A DNA stretch of 64,000 nt from assembly GCA_903869595.1 (NCBI GenBank), contig CAIPZV010000057.1, positions 62,001 through 126,000 on the forward strand. The letters are read 5' to 3'. Source of the DNA: an uncultured beta proteobacterium (GTDB taxonomy: Bacteria; Pseudomonadota; Gammaproteobacteria; Burkholderiales; Burkholderiaceae_C). Below, piece after piece: positions 19,649 through 29,208 of the stretch. A program made the translations under genes and the position numbers. Every line of letters starts with the position of its first letter. Position 1 is the stretch's first letter. The notes beneath the pieces are model-generated. The model had not been told where the DNA came from, searched no databases, and saw only the letters and a program-made list of their open reading frames with translations.

Positions 19649-20188
19649 ATGGAAAGTCCCCTCGTTAAATTTCTGATCCGTCGACAGCGCTTCTGCAAAA
19701 GCGCACTTGACGTCGTGTGCGTTGACAGCCTAGGCGGTGGCGCCGTCATTGAGTGCTTTGGCAATGCCTACAGCCAGTTGCGCCGCCAGGGAGTCACTAT
19801 TGTGAGTGGCTGGCTGGCAGAGCCGCGGCAGCACTCGCAAGCGCAGCGTCAATTCACCCAGCATTGGTGGAACTTTGATGATCTACGTCGCGAATACTTT
19901 GACACAACGCCTGCAATCGAAAAGGGAGCTATTTACATTTTGGACAGTGACATTGCGATGTTCGCGATCGACAACAATGAGCGTCTTTCGAGCTGTGTCT
20001 CGAGTTCTGTTGTCTACTCAAACGGCGGGTTTTATACGGTTCAGTACGCATCCAACGGGTACGACCTGCAGCCCGCCCCAGACTTGTCAACGGAGCGGCT
20101 TTTCGCTTCCTTCCTGCGGCCAAACACTGACTTAGTATTGCAAGAGCAGGCGTCCCAGATCAATCTAGGTGTGGCGCTTATCCATTGA
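19649..20188 (+). CDS. Hypothetical protein, no recognised family
   Basis: 179-aa ORF convergent with the response regulator, stop overlapping by ~10 bp. Confidence 0.5.
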   Translation: MESPLVKFLIRRQRFCKSALDVVCVDSLGGGAVIECFGNAYSQLRRQGVTIVSGWLAEPRQHSQAQRQFTQHWWNFDDLRREYFDTTPAIEKGAIYILDSDIAMFAIDNNERLSSCVSSSVVYSNGGFYTVQYASNGYDLQPAPDLSTERLFASFLRPNTDLVLQEQASQINLGVALIH

Positions 20189-20762
20189 GCAGGGTCGACC
20201 GAATCAGGTCGATCACACTGTTTTGCCCGAGCTTTTCCAACACCCGGGACTTATGAACCTCGACCGTTCGAGGACTGATCTGTAGCAAGCTGGCAATTTC
20301 TTTATTGCTTCTCCCCTCGAGCAAATGGTTACGAACTTCTGCTTCGCGGGGCGTTAGCTCACCCGGCTGGGGCCTATTTTGCTGGGGTGGTCGCTTGACG
20401 CTCAGCATCGCCGCCTGAAGGGTATTCATGAGTTCCTGGGGGTCGTAGGGCTTTTCGATGAAATCGACCGCGCCCAAAAGAAAGGCTTGCCGTGCCGTGC
20501 GCACATCTCCATGGGCCGTGATGACAATACAGGCCAGATGGGGTGCCCGTTGCTTTACCTGTTCCAACACTTGCAAACCGCTCATGCCCCCAAGGTAAAT
20601 ATCCAAGATGACGCAGCCCGTAGAGTCTGCATTAATTACCGTCAGAAAATCCTCGGCGTTGGAGAATACAGATACGGAAGCCCCCGCCATGCTGGTTAGA
20701 AGCGCCAAGGCATCGCGAATGGCGGCCTCGTCGTCAACGATATAGAGGTTAGTATTTTTCAA
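20178..20762 (-). CDS. FixJ/TodT-type response regulator (REC + LuxR HTH)
   Basis: REC (VDDEAAIRDALALL, CVILDIYLGG) and HTH (LTPREAEVRNHLLEGRSNKEIASLLQISPRTVEVHK). Confidence 0.9.
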   Translation of the reverse strand: MKNTNLYIVDDEAAIRDALALLTSMAGASVSVFSNAEDFLTVINADSTGCVILDIYLGGMSGLQVLEQVKQRAPHLACIVITAHGDVRTARQAFLLGAVDFIEKPYDPQELMNTLQAAMLSVKRPPQQNRPQPGELTPREAEVRNHLLEGRSNKEIASLLQISPRTVEVHKSRVLEKLGQNSVIDLIRSTLLNG

Positions 20763-22392
20763 GGGCGCTCAAATGCGGTGAAGTGACCATTGGCAAAGAA
20801 ATTCGGAACTTCATGCTGGAGTTGGGAATCGCCACAATCTCGCCTTGGTGGGCTTCAATCACATCGCGGGCCAGGTGCAGTCCCACTCCCATACCACCGG
20901 ATGTGCGGGAATATCCAAAGTCAAAAATTTCTTCTATGCTGTCTTGGGCAATAAAGGGGCCGCTGTCCCAGAGGTCCACATTGCACGAGGTGGCATCAAT
21001 CCTTAACTCAACTCTCATCCATTTGGCCCTACCGCGTGCGGCAGCCGAGGTGCCATTGGTCACCAGGTTGCGCAGCGCCAGACTGAGTTGGGTCACATCG
21101 CCCCGGAACTGAACCGAATCTGTCCGCTCCAGTTCGTAGATTTGCACGCCTAGGCTGCGGGCGCGTAGCGTTTGACTTTCCAGGGTTTTGCGAAGTAGGT
21201 CAACCAGATCGAAGTCACTTACGGACAAGATGCCTTGCTGATAGAAATCTTTCACCCGGTGGATAATTTTTCGCACCCGAGCAGACTCTGTCACGATCGA
21301 GTTGACCGCACGGCTGAGTTCCGGGTGGGGCCAGTTGGGTGTGTTGTGAATGATCTGATGTGCCGCCATCGCATAGGTGCTAATAGAGGTCAGCGGTTGG
21401 CTGATTTCATGGGTTACGACCCCGGCAATGCGACCCAATGTCGATGCCCGCTGGCGACCGCGCAAGCGCCGCTCGATCAAGACCTTTTCGTCGATGGTGA
21501 CGCCAATCGTCAATGCAACCAAGGAAATCACGGTCATCAGCGTCTGCACTTCCAACACCACGCTGTTGGGCGAATTGCGAGCCATATAAGCGGTCACCAA
21601 AAGCAATTGCGCAGGGAACGAAGCGACGATAACGCCTGACATTCCGTGGCGCACGGCAATCCAAGCCAGCGGCAGCAAGATGAAGTAGCTGTAGCGAAGC
21701 GGTGTGGTGATGGCAAACGATGCCAAGGTACCAATCACGATCACAATGAGGACTACGGGCCCTATGAAATTGGCCTGCCGCAATAGGCGCAGGCAGGCAC
21801 TGCGGCGCGCAGGGCTGGTGAGCGCAGACAACAAGGGCATCAGCACTAAAAGTCCAACCAAATCGCCGACCGTAAGTTTGGTAAATACGTCAAGCCATGC
21901 GCCCATCGTGACAGCATCGAAGTAAAGCAAGGTCGTTACGGTGAGGCAAGCGTTGAGTAACACACTAGCAATCAGCGCCGTGAGCCCGACAATTAAAGTT
22001 TTGAAGTTATTAAAGCTCTGGAACCCGACCGCATAACGCGTGATGGCTGCGCGGGCTCCCAGATAGCAGGCGGCGTCGATCAGCGTCAGGGTGATCGATT
22101 GCGCGCCCAATGGGTCATTGCCCCGAATCAGCCAGTCTGATAGCGACAAGCCAGCTGCATACGAAAACACAAAACTGGTGCGTTGGCCAAATACAAAAAT
22201 TGCCAATGCTGGCAGGGGATTCCAGGCAGTGACATTCAGGTTGGCGGTGGGTTGAATAAAGCTAGCCCAATCCAATGCCACCACGCCCATGACCACCAAG
22301 ATATGCCAAAAAAGGGGGGTATCGACAAAAGTGGGGCGTGATGGACCATGCAGAGGGCGATGGGGCAGCAAAGGGATCAAAGCTGCGCGCAA
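20749..22392 (-). CDS. MASE1-domain sensor histidine kinase
   Basis: N-terminal multi-TM MASE1-like region, HisKA box (IAGVVTHEISQPLTSISTYA), HATPase. Overlaps the response regulator. Confidence 0.85.
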   Translation of the reverse strand: MRAALIPLLPHRPLHGPSRPTFVDTPLFWHILVVMGVVALDWASFIQPTANLNVTAWNPLPALAIFVFGQRTSFVFSYAAGLSLSDWLIRGNDPLGAQSITLTLIDAACYLGARAAITRYAVGFQSFNNFKTLIVGLTALIASVLLNACLTVTTLLYFDAVTMGAWLDVFTKLTVGDLVGLLVLMPLLSALTSPARRSACLRLLRQANFIGPVVLIVIVIGTLASFAITTPLRYSYFILLPLAWIAVRHGMSGVIVASFPAQLLLVTAYMARNSPNSVVLEVQTLMTVISLVALTIGVTIDEKVLIERRLRGRQRASTLGRIAGVVTHEISQPLTSISTYAMAAHQIIHNTPNWPHPELSRAVNSIVTESARVRKIIHRVKDFYQQGILSVSDFDLVDLLRKTLESQTLRARSLGVQIYELERTDSVQFRGDVTQLSLALRNLVTNGTSAAARGRAKWMRVELRIDATSCNVDLWDSGPFIAQDSIEEIFDFGYSRTSGGMGVGLHLARDVIEAHQGEIVAIPNSSMKFRISLPMVTSPHLSALEKY

Positions 22393-22464
22393 TCAGAGAC
22401 AGGCCAGTGAAATAGATGCATGGTCGTTCATCTTAACGAGCCAAGGGCTCTCTGGCATGGTGGC

Positions 22465-22480
22465 TAGCCCGTACGGGCTA
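22465..22480. promoter_or_regulatory. 16-bp perfect palindrome upstream of histidine kinase gene
   Basis: TAGCCCGTACGGGCTA. Confidence 0.35.
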
Positions 22481-22709
22481 AGCCGCGCGGGCATCCCACC
22501 TAATCGCGTCGGGAACCAGCTGAAGCGCGAATCTATGCACGCCCCGACAATAGCTTTTGCGCCTGGATAAACGCACAGGCATTGGTTCACTGCGGCGCTT
22601 TTTGGTATTGAGTTGCTTATGTGCGCCAAAGGCAAGGACCAGCCAAGCGATTTGCAAATGGCAAGCAGCGCAAACGCCTGTGCCATAATCCGCGCCTTCG
22701 CTACACACT

Positions 22710-22794
22710 GCCCGGGTGGTGAAATTGGTAGACGCAGGGGACTCAAAATCCCCCGCCGCAAGGCGTGCCGGTTCGATTCCGGCCCCGGGCACCA
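22710..22794 (+). tRNA. tRNA-Leu (anticodon CAA)
   Basis: Acceptor GCCCGGG/CCCGGGC with encoded CCA; anticodon loop CTCAAAA; T-loop GGTTCGATTCC; long variable arm. Confidence 0.96.
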
Positions 22795-22841
22795 ACTGAT
22801 ACGCTTATCAGTTGCTTATTGCAGGCTTGGCTAATTGACGC

Positions 22842-22862
22842 AAGGCCTCATCGGCCTTTTTT
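22842..22862 (+). terminator. Rho-independent terminator after tRNA-Leu
   Basis: AAGGCC-TCATC-GGCCTTTTTT. Confidence 0.75.
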
Positions 22863-22867
22863 GGCAA

Positions 22868-23887
22868 TCACCCCACCATCGCCGCCTTCCAATAACTCCG
22901 ATCCACATACTTACTCTGATCCGTCAAAGCGCGCCCACTGTCCCCTAGTTTGCTGCGTAAGTCCAAGACCGCTTGCACGGCTTTTTCGTCCAGGCCCACG
23001 TCTGAGAAAAAGCCGGTTTGTGGATCAAGCAGCATGGCGCATGACTGGGCGGCCACGGCTTCGCTCATAGCGGGTACTTTGCGCATCAACAGTGCTTGGG
23101 CGGCTGGGCGGTTGGCGGGGCTCTTTAGCCAGGCAATCGCATCCCGATAGGCGCGGATGAAGCCGATTACTGCTTGCGGGTTTTGCTGCGCCCAGCTGCG
23201 GCGTGCCGCACCCACGATGCCCAGATAAGCCCCGATGGTTTGGCGCGTAGTGGCCAGCACATTAAAGCCCCGATTTTTGGCTTGAATATCAAACGGCGCG
23301 CGCAGCATGGTCGCTGCGTGCTGGCCTTCCATCAGCGCGGCAAAGCGCCGGTCGGTGCCACCAGCGCGGGCCCATTGCACATCGGCCTCGGCCACGCCAC
23401 CCCGGCGCATCATGTCGCGCATGGCAAAGCTAAAGCCGTTGTTCATAGCGTCCACCGACACGGTTTTCCCACGCAAGTCGGCAATGGTTTTGACATCGGG
23501 CGCAGCCACCAAGCTCAGGAATCCGTCGTCCGAACCCATAAAGCCAAAAAAGTCCGACGGCGGGTCAAACTTCACTTCGCCCTCGCCTTCTTGGTAGGCC
23601 ACAATATTGTCTAGCGCGGTTATCGCCACCTGGTATTTGCCGTCCATCATGCCGCTAAAGACTTGTTTGGAGTCCACGGTAATCGTGTGTTGCACCTCCA
23701 GCCCCTGCGCCGCGAAAAAGCCTTGCTCTTGCGCTGCCCACACCGGTAAATTAAAGCCACCGCCAAAGCTGATCAAAGCCACGGCGGTCTTGGCTGGCGC
23801 ACTTTGGGCGTGCAGCAATCCAGGGGCGGCCAGCATCCAAGGACTAGCCGCCAGGCCCTGCAACAGGGTGCGTCGTGTGCTGCGCAT
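22868..23887 (-). CDS. ABC transporter substrate-binding protein (NMT1/SsuA-like)
   Basis: Signal peptide MRSTRRTLLQGLAASPWMLAAPGLLHAQ; NMT1-like fold motifs (GFFAAQGLEV, LRGKTVSVDAMNNG). Confidence 0.8.
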   Translation of the reverse strand: MRSTRRTLLQGLAASPWMLAAPGLLHAQSAPAKTAVALISFGGGFNLPVWAAQEQGFFAAQGLEVQHTITVDSKQVFSGMMDGKYQVAITALDNIVAYQEGEGEVKFDPPSDFFGFMGSDDGFLSLVAAPDVKTIADLRGKTVSVDAMNNGFSFAMRDMMRRGGVAEADVQWARAGGTDRRFAALMEGQHAATMLRAPFDIQAKNRGFNVLATTRQTIGAYLGIVGAARRSWAQQNPQAVIGFIRAYRDAIAWLKSPANRPAAQALLMRKVPAMSEAVAAQSCAMLLDPQTGFFSDVGLDEKAVQAVLDLRSKLGDSGRALTDQSKYVDRSYWKAAMVG

Positions 23888-24062
23888 ACTCTCTCCTAAG
23901 TTGTTTTGGATGTAGTGGGTTTACTCGCCGCAAATAATACCCCCGGCGGCGCGTCGCCTTGCAGGGCAAGGCTTGGCGGGGCGGGGCCTGTCGCCGCCCC
24001 CGCTACCAAAAGCCCCGCCAAACTAGAATGAATTGATAACTACCTCCCAGGAGCCCGCCCGG

Positions 24063-24950
24063 ATGGACTTTGTCAACGTGCACAACATTACCGACAAGGT
24101 GCAAGAGGTCATGGCCCGCGTGCCCGATCCGCGTCTGCGCCAAATCAGCCACAGCCTGATCGCCCATGTCCACGCCTTCATCCGCGAAGTGCAGCCCAAC
24201 CAGGCAGAGTTTGAGCAGGCCTGCGATTTTCTGGTGGCGCTGGGCCAGTCCACCGGTCCGGCCAAGAACGAGGTGATATTGCTCTCTGACATCCTGGGTG
24301 CCTCCAGCCTGATCAACCTGCAAAACGACCATCCTGACGGCACCCGCAAGCACCACACGGACGCGGCGCTGCTCGGGCCCTTCTGGCGCGCGCAGTCCCC
24401 TGCCATGCTCCTGGGCGCCAACATTGCGCGCGGCCAGGAAGCGCAAGACGCCAGCCAAAGCCTGCAAGTCCAGGGCACGGTACGCAACGCAGCGGGCCAG
24501 GCGCTGGCCGATGCGGTGGTCGATGTCTGGCAAGCCTCGCCTGTGGGCCTCTATGAAAACCAGGATCCGCAGCAGCCCGATATGAATTTGCGCGGCCAGT
24601 TCCGCACCGACGCTGCTGGCGCTTTCCATTTTTTGTCGGTTCGGCCCGCAGGCTACCCGGTTCCGGTCGATGGCCCCTGTGGCGTGCTGCTCAAGGCGCA
24701 AAACCGCCACCCCTACCGTCCCGCGCATCTGCACTTCATGGTGTCCAAGCCGGGCTACAAAGTGCTGGTGACCCAAGTATTTGCCGATGACGACGAGCGC
24801 CTTGCCACCGATGTGACCTTTTCCGTCGCCAACAGCCTGGTAGGCCGCTTTGCGCGCCAACCCCAGGGCGCGCCGTCCGCCTTCCGGCTGGACTTTGACT
24901 TGGTGCTGCAAGAAGGCGACACCGTGTTTCCCGCCCCCCCGATTCCCTAA
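24063..24950 (+). CDS. Intradiol ring-cleavage dioxygenase (catechol/hydroxyquinol 1,2-dioxygenase-like)
   Basis: DVWQASPVGLYENQDPQQPDMNLRGQFRTDAAGAFHF, YRPAHLHFMV iron-ligand motifs. Confidence 0.88.
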   Translation: MDFVNVHNITDKVQEVMARVPDPRLRQISHSLIAHVHAFIREVQPNQAEFEQACDFLVALGQSTGPAKNEVILLSDILGASSLINLQNDHPDGTRKHHTDAALLGPFWRAQSPAMLLGANIARGQEAQDASQSLQVQGTVRNAAGQALADAVVDVWQASPVGLYENQDPQQPDMNLRGQFRTDAAGAFHFLSVRPAGYPVPVDGPCGVLLKAQNRHPYRPAHLHFMVSKPGYKVLVTQVFADDDERLATDVTFSVANSLVGRFARQPQGAPSAFRLDFDLVLQEGDTVFPAPPIP

Positions 24951-24967
24951 CAAGGCAACCCCCACCC

Positions 24968-25738
24968 ATGAGCTTTGAACCCCTGCACTCGCTGCACAAC
25001 CGTGTCGCCGTTATCACCGGCGGCAAAGGCGCTATCGGCTTTGCCACCGCCGTGCGCTTTGCCAAGCTAGGCGCGCGCATCGTCTCGCTAGACCGTAGCG
25101 GCACTGAAGACGTGCAAAAGAAGCTAGACCAATTGCCAGGGGCGCCGCAAGCGGGTTGGCATATAGCCCTGTGCGCCTCGGTGACCGACAGCGCATCGCT
25201 GCGCGAAGCCGCCGCCCAAGTGCTAGCGCGCGCCGGGCGCTGCGACATTTTGGTGAACAGCGCAGGTTTTACCAAGGCTGTGCCCGCAGCCGACTTGGAG
25301 GCGCTGGATGACGATTTGTTTGATGCCATCGTGCAAAGTAATTTGCGCGGCATGTTTGCCAGCGTGCGCGCGTTTGCACCGCTGCTCAAGGCCAGCGGCG
25401 ACGGGCTCATCGTCAACGTCTCGTCCATCGCGGGATTTACCGGCGCCGGTAGCAACCTGGCCTATGTGGCGGCCAAAGCCGGTGTCGATGTGCTGACCAA
25501 GTCGCTGGCCAAAGCGCTGGCGCCGCAGGTGCGGGTGCTGAGCGTGTCGCCGGGCGTGGTGGACTCCAGTTTTGTGCCGGGGCGCGGCGCGGATTTCAAC
25601 GCCAAGACAGCCGCCACCATGCCCTTGCAGCGCGTGGGCGTGGTGGAAGACGTGGCCAGCGCGATAGAAGCTTGCGCCACCACCATGCGCTTTGCCACCG
25701 GCACGCGCTTTGTGGTCGATGGCGGACGGAGTTTGTGA
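24968..25738 (+). CDS. SDR family oxidoreductase
   Basis: ITGGKGAIGFATA cofactor motif, NVSSIAGFTGAGSNLAYVAAKAG catalytic region. Confidence 0.88.
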   Translation: MSFEPLHSLHNRVAVITGGKGAIGFATAVRFAKLGARIVSLDRSGTEDVQKKLDQLPGAPQAGWHIALCASVTDSASLREAAAQVLARAGRCDILVNSAGFTKAVPAADLEALDDDLFDAIVQSNLRGMFASVRAFAPLLKASGDGLIVNVSSIAGFTGAGSNLAYVAAKAGVDVLTKSLAKALAPQVRVLSVSPGVVDSSFVPGRGADFNAKTAATMPLQRVGVVEDVASAIEACATTMRFATGTRFVVDGGRSL

Positions 25739-25739
25739 C

Positions 25740-26624
25740 ATGTTTGACAACAAGACCTTCATCACCTGCGCCGTCACCGGCAACCTGACTAAGCCCGAGC
25801 AAACGCCGCACCTGCCGATTACGCCCGAGCAAATTGCCGACGAATGCCTGGCCGCAGGTGAAGCCGGTGCCGCCGCCGTACACATCCATGTGCGCGACCC
25901 AGCTACCGGCAGACCGTCCATGGACGTGGATTTGTACCGCGACGTGGTGGATCGCATCCGCAAACGCAATACCGTGCTGGTCATCAACCTGACTACTGGC
26001 CCGGGCGGACGCTTTGTGCCGGACGCCGAGGACCCCAAGCAATACGCGCCGGGCACCACTTTGCTGCCTCCGGAAAAACGGGTGGAACACATCGCGCTGA
26101 TACGCCCCGACATTTGTTCGCTGGACCTCAACACCATGAACAGCGGACCCGATGTGGTGATCAATACCCCGCGCAATGTGCGGCGCATGGCGGCGGTGAT
26201 ACGCGCCGCCGGTGTGATGCCGGAGCTGGAGATTTTTGACTCCGGCGACCTGCACCTGGCGCGTGACCTGATCGCCGACGGCACGCTGCAAGGGCCGGGC
26301 TTGTGGACTTTTGTGCTGGGCGTGAAATACGGCTTTGCCGCCACGCCCGAAACTTTGCTCTATGCGCGCAACCTGTTGCCGCCGGGCGCAGTGTGGTCCG
26401 CTTTTGGAATTGGCCGCAGCGAGTTCCCCATGGTGGCGCAAAGCTGGCTGTTTGGTGGCCATGTGCGCGTGGGCATGGAAGACAATATTTTTCTGGACAA
26501 AGGCGTGCTGGCTAAGAGTAATGCCGAGTTGGTGGCCAAGGCGGTGCACATCATCCGGCAAATGGGCGGCAGCGTGGCGTCCTCGCTAGATATGCGGCAC
26601 TTGCTGCAACTGGCGGGCGCATGA
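25740..26624 (+). CDS. BKACE family 3-keto acid cleavage protein
   Basis: ITCAVTGN, AGAAAVHIHVRDPATGRPS, NLTTGPGGR, ICSLDLNTMN motifs. Confidence 0.9.
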   Translation: MFDNKTFITCAVTGNLTKPEQTPHLPITPEQIADECLAAGEAGAAAVHIHVRDPATGRPSMDVDLYRDVVDRIRKRNTVLVINLTTGPGGRFVPDAEDPKQYAPGTTLLPPEKRVEHIALIRPDICSLDLNTMNSGPDVVINTPRNVRRMAAVIRAAGVMPELEIFDSGDLHLARDLIADGTLQGPGLWTFVLGVKYGFAATPETLLYARNLLPPGAVWSAFGIGRSEFPMVAQSWLFGGHVRVGMEDNIFLDKGVLAKSNAELVAKAVHIIRQMGGSVASSLDMRHLLQLAGA

Positions 26625-27619
26625 GCGACATTGCAATGACAGGCCACGCGCTGCGCGTGCAGGCCCAGGCTTCGGGCATGGACACACTGGTGCTGGACTT
26701 AAGCAAGCAATCGCCGCCCGCCCTGGCGCCGGGCGAAATTTTGGTGCGAGTGCATGCTGCGGGTGTGAACCCCAGCGACGTCAAAGCCACGTTAGGCTTT
26801 ATGCCGCAAGCCGTGTTTCCGCGCACGCCGGGGCGCGATTTTGCCGGTGAAATTGTCGATGGCCCCAGCGGCCTGATAGGGCAATCCGTGTGGGGTTCGG
26901 GCGGCGACATCGGCATTACCCGCGACGGCAGCCATGCGCGCTATGTGCGGCTGCCCCAAGAGGCGGCGATTCCCATACCTGCGGGCCTGTCCATGCAGCA
27001 AGCCGGAGCGCTGGGTGTGCCTTTTGTCACCGCCTGCGAAGGCTTTGCCCGCGTGGGCGGCGTGCAGCGCGGGCAAACCGTGGCGGTGCTGGGAGCCAAT
27101 GGCAAAGTGGGCCAGGCAGCGGTGCAAATTGCCAGCCGCGCGGGTGCGCGCGTGATCGCGGTGCAGCGTAGTGACCGGCTGGAGGGCTTTGCCAGCGGGC
27201 CGGTGGATGTGGTCAATGCTAGCGAAGTCGACGCCACGGTAGCGGTCATGGACCTGACCCAAGGGCGTGGCGCGGACTTGGTGTTCAACACCGTCAACAA
27301 AGTCTATTGGACGCTGGGCAACGCCATCATGGCCAAGTACGCATCGCAAATTTTTATCATCGGCAGTAAGGGGGACACCGTGCCCTTTGATGTGTTCCGC
27401 TTTTACCGTAACGTGCATACCTTTGTCGGCATAGACACCTTGGTATTGGGCTGCGTGGCGGCGTGCGAAAGGTTGAACGCCTTGCGCGCGGGGTTTGAAG
27501 ACGGCAGCTTGCAGCCCTACCCGGTGGAAGCTGAAAACGTATTCGGCCTGGACCAGGCCATGGACGCTTACCGCGCCGTGTTTGCCGGTGCCAGCGCGCG
27601 CATGGTCTTAACTCCCTAA
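26621..27619 (+). CDS. Zinc-type alcohol dehydrogenase/quinone oxidoreductase (MDR)
   Basis: VHAAGVNPSDVKATLG, AVLGANGKVGQAAVQIAS. Confidence 0.85.
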   Translation: MSDIAMTGHALRVQAQASGMDTLVLDLSKQSPPALAPGEILVRVHAAGVNPSDVKATLGFMPQAVFPRTPGRDFAGEIVDGPSGLIGQSVWGSGGDIGITRDGSHARYVRLPQEAAIPIPAGLSMQQAGALGVPFVTACEGFARVGGVQRGQTVAVLGANGKVGQAAVQIASRAGARVIAVQRSDRLEGFASGPVDVVNASEVDATVAVMDLTQGRGADLVFNTVNKVYWTLGNAIMAKYASQIFIIGSKGDTVPFDVFRFYRNVHTFVGIDTLVLGCVAACERLNALRAGFEDGSLQPYPVEAENVFGLDQAMDAYRAVFAGASARMVLTP

Positions 27620-27634
27620 ATTGCAGCAGCCACC

Positions 27635-28000
27635 ATGAACATCACCCGCTTTAGCCAGGCCACGCCCTATGTCGCGCCGCGCCATTTCGATATGCAGTGC
27701 CTGCGCTTGCAAGGGCACGAGGCCGGCCCTTCGCAAACCCTGTGGATGGGCGTGTCCCTTGTCGCGCCGGGCGGCCACACCGGCCTGGACCCGTCGCCGC
27801 TGGAAAAACACTATGTAGTCTTAGAAGGCGAAGTCACCCTGGTCAGTGAGCGCGATGGCATCACCACCGAAGCGGTGCTTGGCCGCCACGACTCGGCCTG
27901 TTTTGCGCCGGGCGAAAAACGCCAACTGATCAACCGCAGCGCCAGCCCCGCCAGCATATTGCTGGCCATGCCCTATCCGCCTGCCACCCCGTCGACCTGA
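27635..28000 (+). CDS. Cupin-domain protein
   Basis: Single-domain cupin (LEKHYVVLEGEVTLVSE, GRHDSACFAPGEKRQLINR). Confidence 0.75.
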   Translation: MNITRFSQATPYVAPRHFDMQCLRLQGHEAGPSQTLWMGVSLVAPGGHTGLDPSPLEKHYVVLEGEVTLVSERDGITTEAVLGRHDSACFAPGEKRQLINRSASPASILLAMPYPPATPST

Positions 28001-28039
28001 ATCATTCACTTGCATCACAACAAAAAGGAGCTTGCCACC

Positions 28040-29014
28040 ATGACCACACGCCGCCTGTTCACCACCCTCAGCCTGCTGGCTATCGCCGCACTCGCAAGTA
28101 CCGCCCAGGCCCAATCCGACTGGCCCAAACAAAGCATCAAGCTGATCGTCCCGTTTACCGCCGGCAGCGGTACCGACATCATCGCCCGCGCTGTGGGCGA
28201 GCGTCTGTCCGCCGCGCTGGGCCAGCCCGTGGTAATCGAAAATAAACCCGGCGCCGGTGGCACGGTAGCGGCCAATATGGTGGCCAAGTCCACGCCAGAT
28301 GGCTATACCCTGCTGGTGCACTCCTCCGGCCATGTGGTTAACCCTTCGCTCTACCCCAATCTGCCCTATGACACGCTCAAAGACCTGTCCGGCGTCACTA
28401 CTTTGGCCAGCCTGCCCAATGTGTTGGTCGTCTCGCCCACCAAGGGCTACAAAGATGTGAAAGACCTGGTCGCCAAGGTCAAGGCCAAGCCCGATGCGTT
28501 TAACTACGGCTCGGCGGGCAATGGCTCGGCCACGCATATCAACGGCGAAAAATTCCGCCTCGCTGCGGGCATCACCCCCATGCACATCCCCTACCGGGGT
28601 ACGCCCGAGGCCCTGACCGACACCATGGGCGGCCGCATCGATTGGTTTTTTGCGCCCATCGTGTCCGCACTTCCCTTGGTCAAAGACGGCAAGCTACAGG
28701 CTTTGGCAGTAGGCACGCCCACCCGCTCGGACGACCTGCCCAATGTGCCCACCACCGCAGAGGCGGGTTTCCCCGGCTCGGAATACACCTTCTGGGTCGG
28801 CATGATGGCGCCTTCGGCAACGCCTAGAGCCATCATCGACCACCTGCATGCCGAGGTGGTCAAAATCCTGAATAACAAAGAGTTCAAAAACCGGTTGGAC
28901 GTGATTGGCGCCACGCCCATGCCCATGACGTCGGCGGCGTTTGACAATTTCATCCGCGTCGAAACCGAGGCCACCAGCAAACTGGTGAACGCTGCCGGTA
29001 TCAAAGCCAACTAG
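28040..29014 (+). CDS. Bug-family tripartite tricarboxylate transporter substrate-binding protein
   Basis: Signal peptide; WPKQSIKLIVPFTAGSGTDIIARAVGERL; VVIENKPGAGG. Confidence 0.93.
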   Translation: MTTRRLFTTLSLLAIAALASTAQAQSDWPKQSIKLIVPFTAGSGTDIIARAVGERLSAALGQPVVIENKPGAGGTVAANMVAKSTPDGYTLLVHSSGHVVNPSLYPNLPYDTLKDLSGVTTLASLPNVLVVSPTKGYKDVKDLVAKVKAKPDAFNYGSAGNGSATHINGEKFRLAAGITPMHIPYRGTPEALTDTMGGRIDWFFAPIVSALPLVKDGKLQALAVGTPTRSDDLPNVPTTAEAGFPGSEYTFWVGMMAPSATPRAIIDHLHAEVVKILNNKEFKNRLDVIGATPMPMTSAAFDNFIRVETEATSKLVNAAGIKAN

Positions 29015-29208
29015 CGGGCTGCCGCTGGCAGGGTGGATGCAGCACAGCGCGATGGCCAAGCACGCTTGCTGATGGCAGCGGCGGGTTTGGGCGCCTACAC
29101 CGGCGGCGGGCGCACAAATTTTTTCATCCTCCCGCAACCAGCTTTCATGCGCCGGGGCGCTTGCGGGCTTTACCATCGCCGCACCTTTATTTTGAATTGC
29201 GATTTGCC

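Noticed and set aside
22478-22795. 105-aa minus ORF starting MVPGAGIEPARLAAGDFESPASTNFTTRA
   Set aside because: This is the antisense translation of tRNA-Leu, a classic spurious ORF.
24003-24965. 320-aa minus-strand ORF
   Set aside because: Antisense shadow of the intradiol dioxygenase gene.
25223-26561. Overlapping minus-strand ORFs (373 and 321 aa)
   Set aside because: Shadows of the SDR and BKACE genes, which have clear family motifs on the plus strand.
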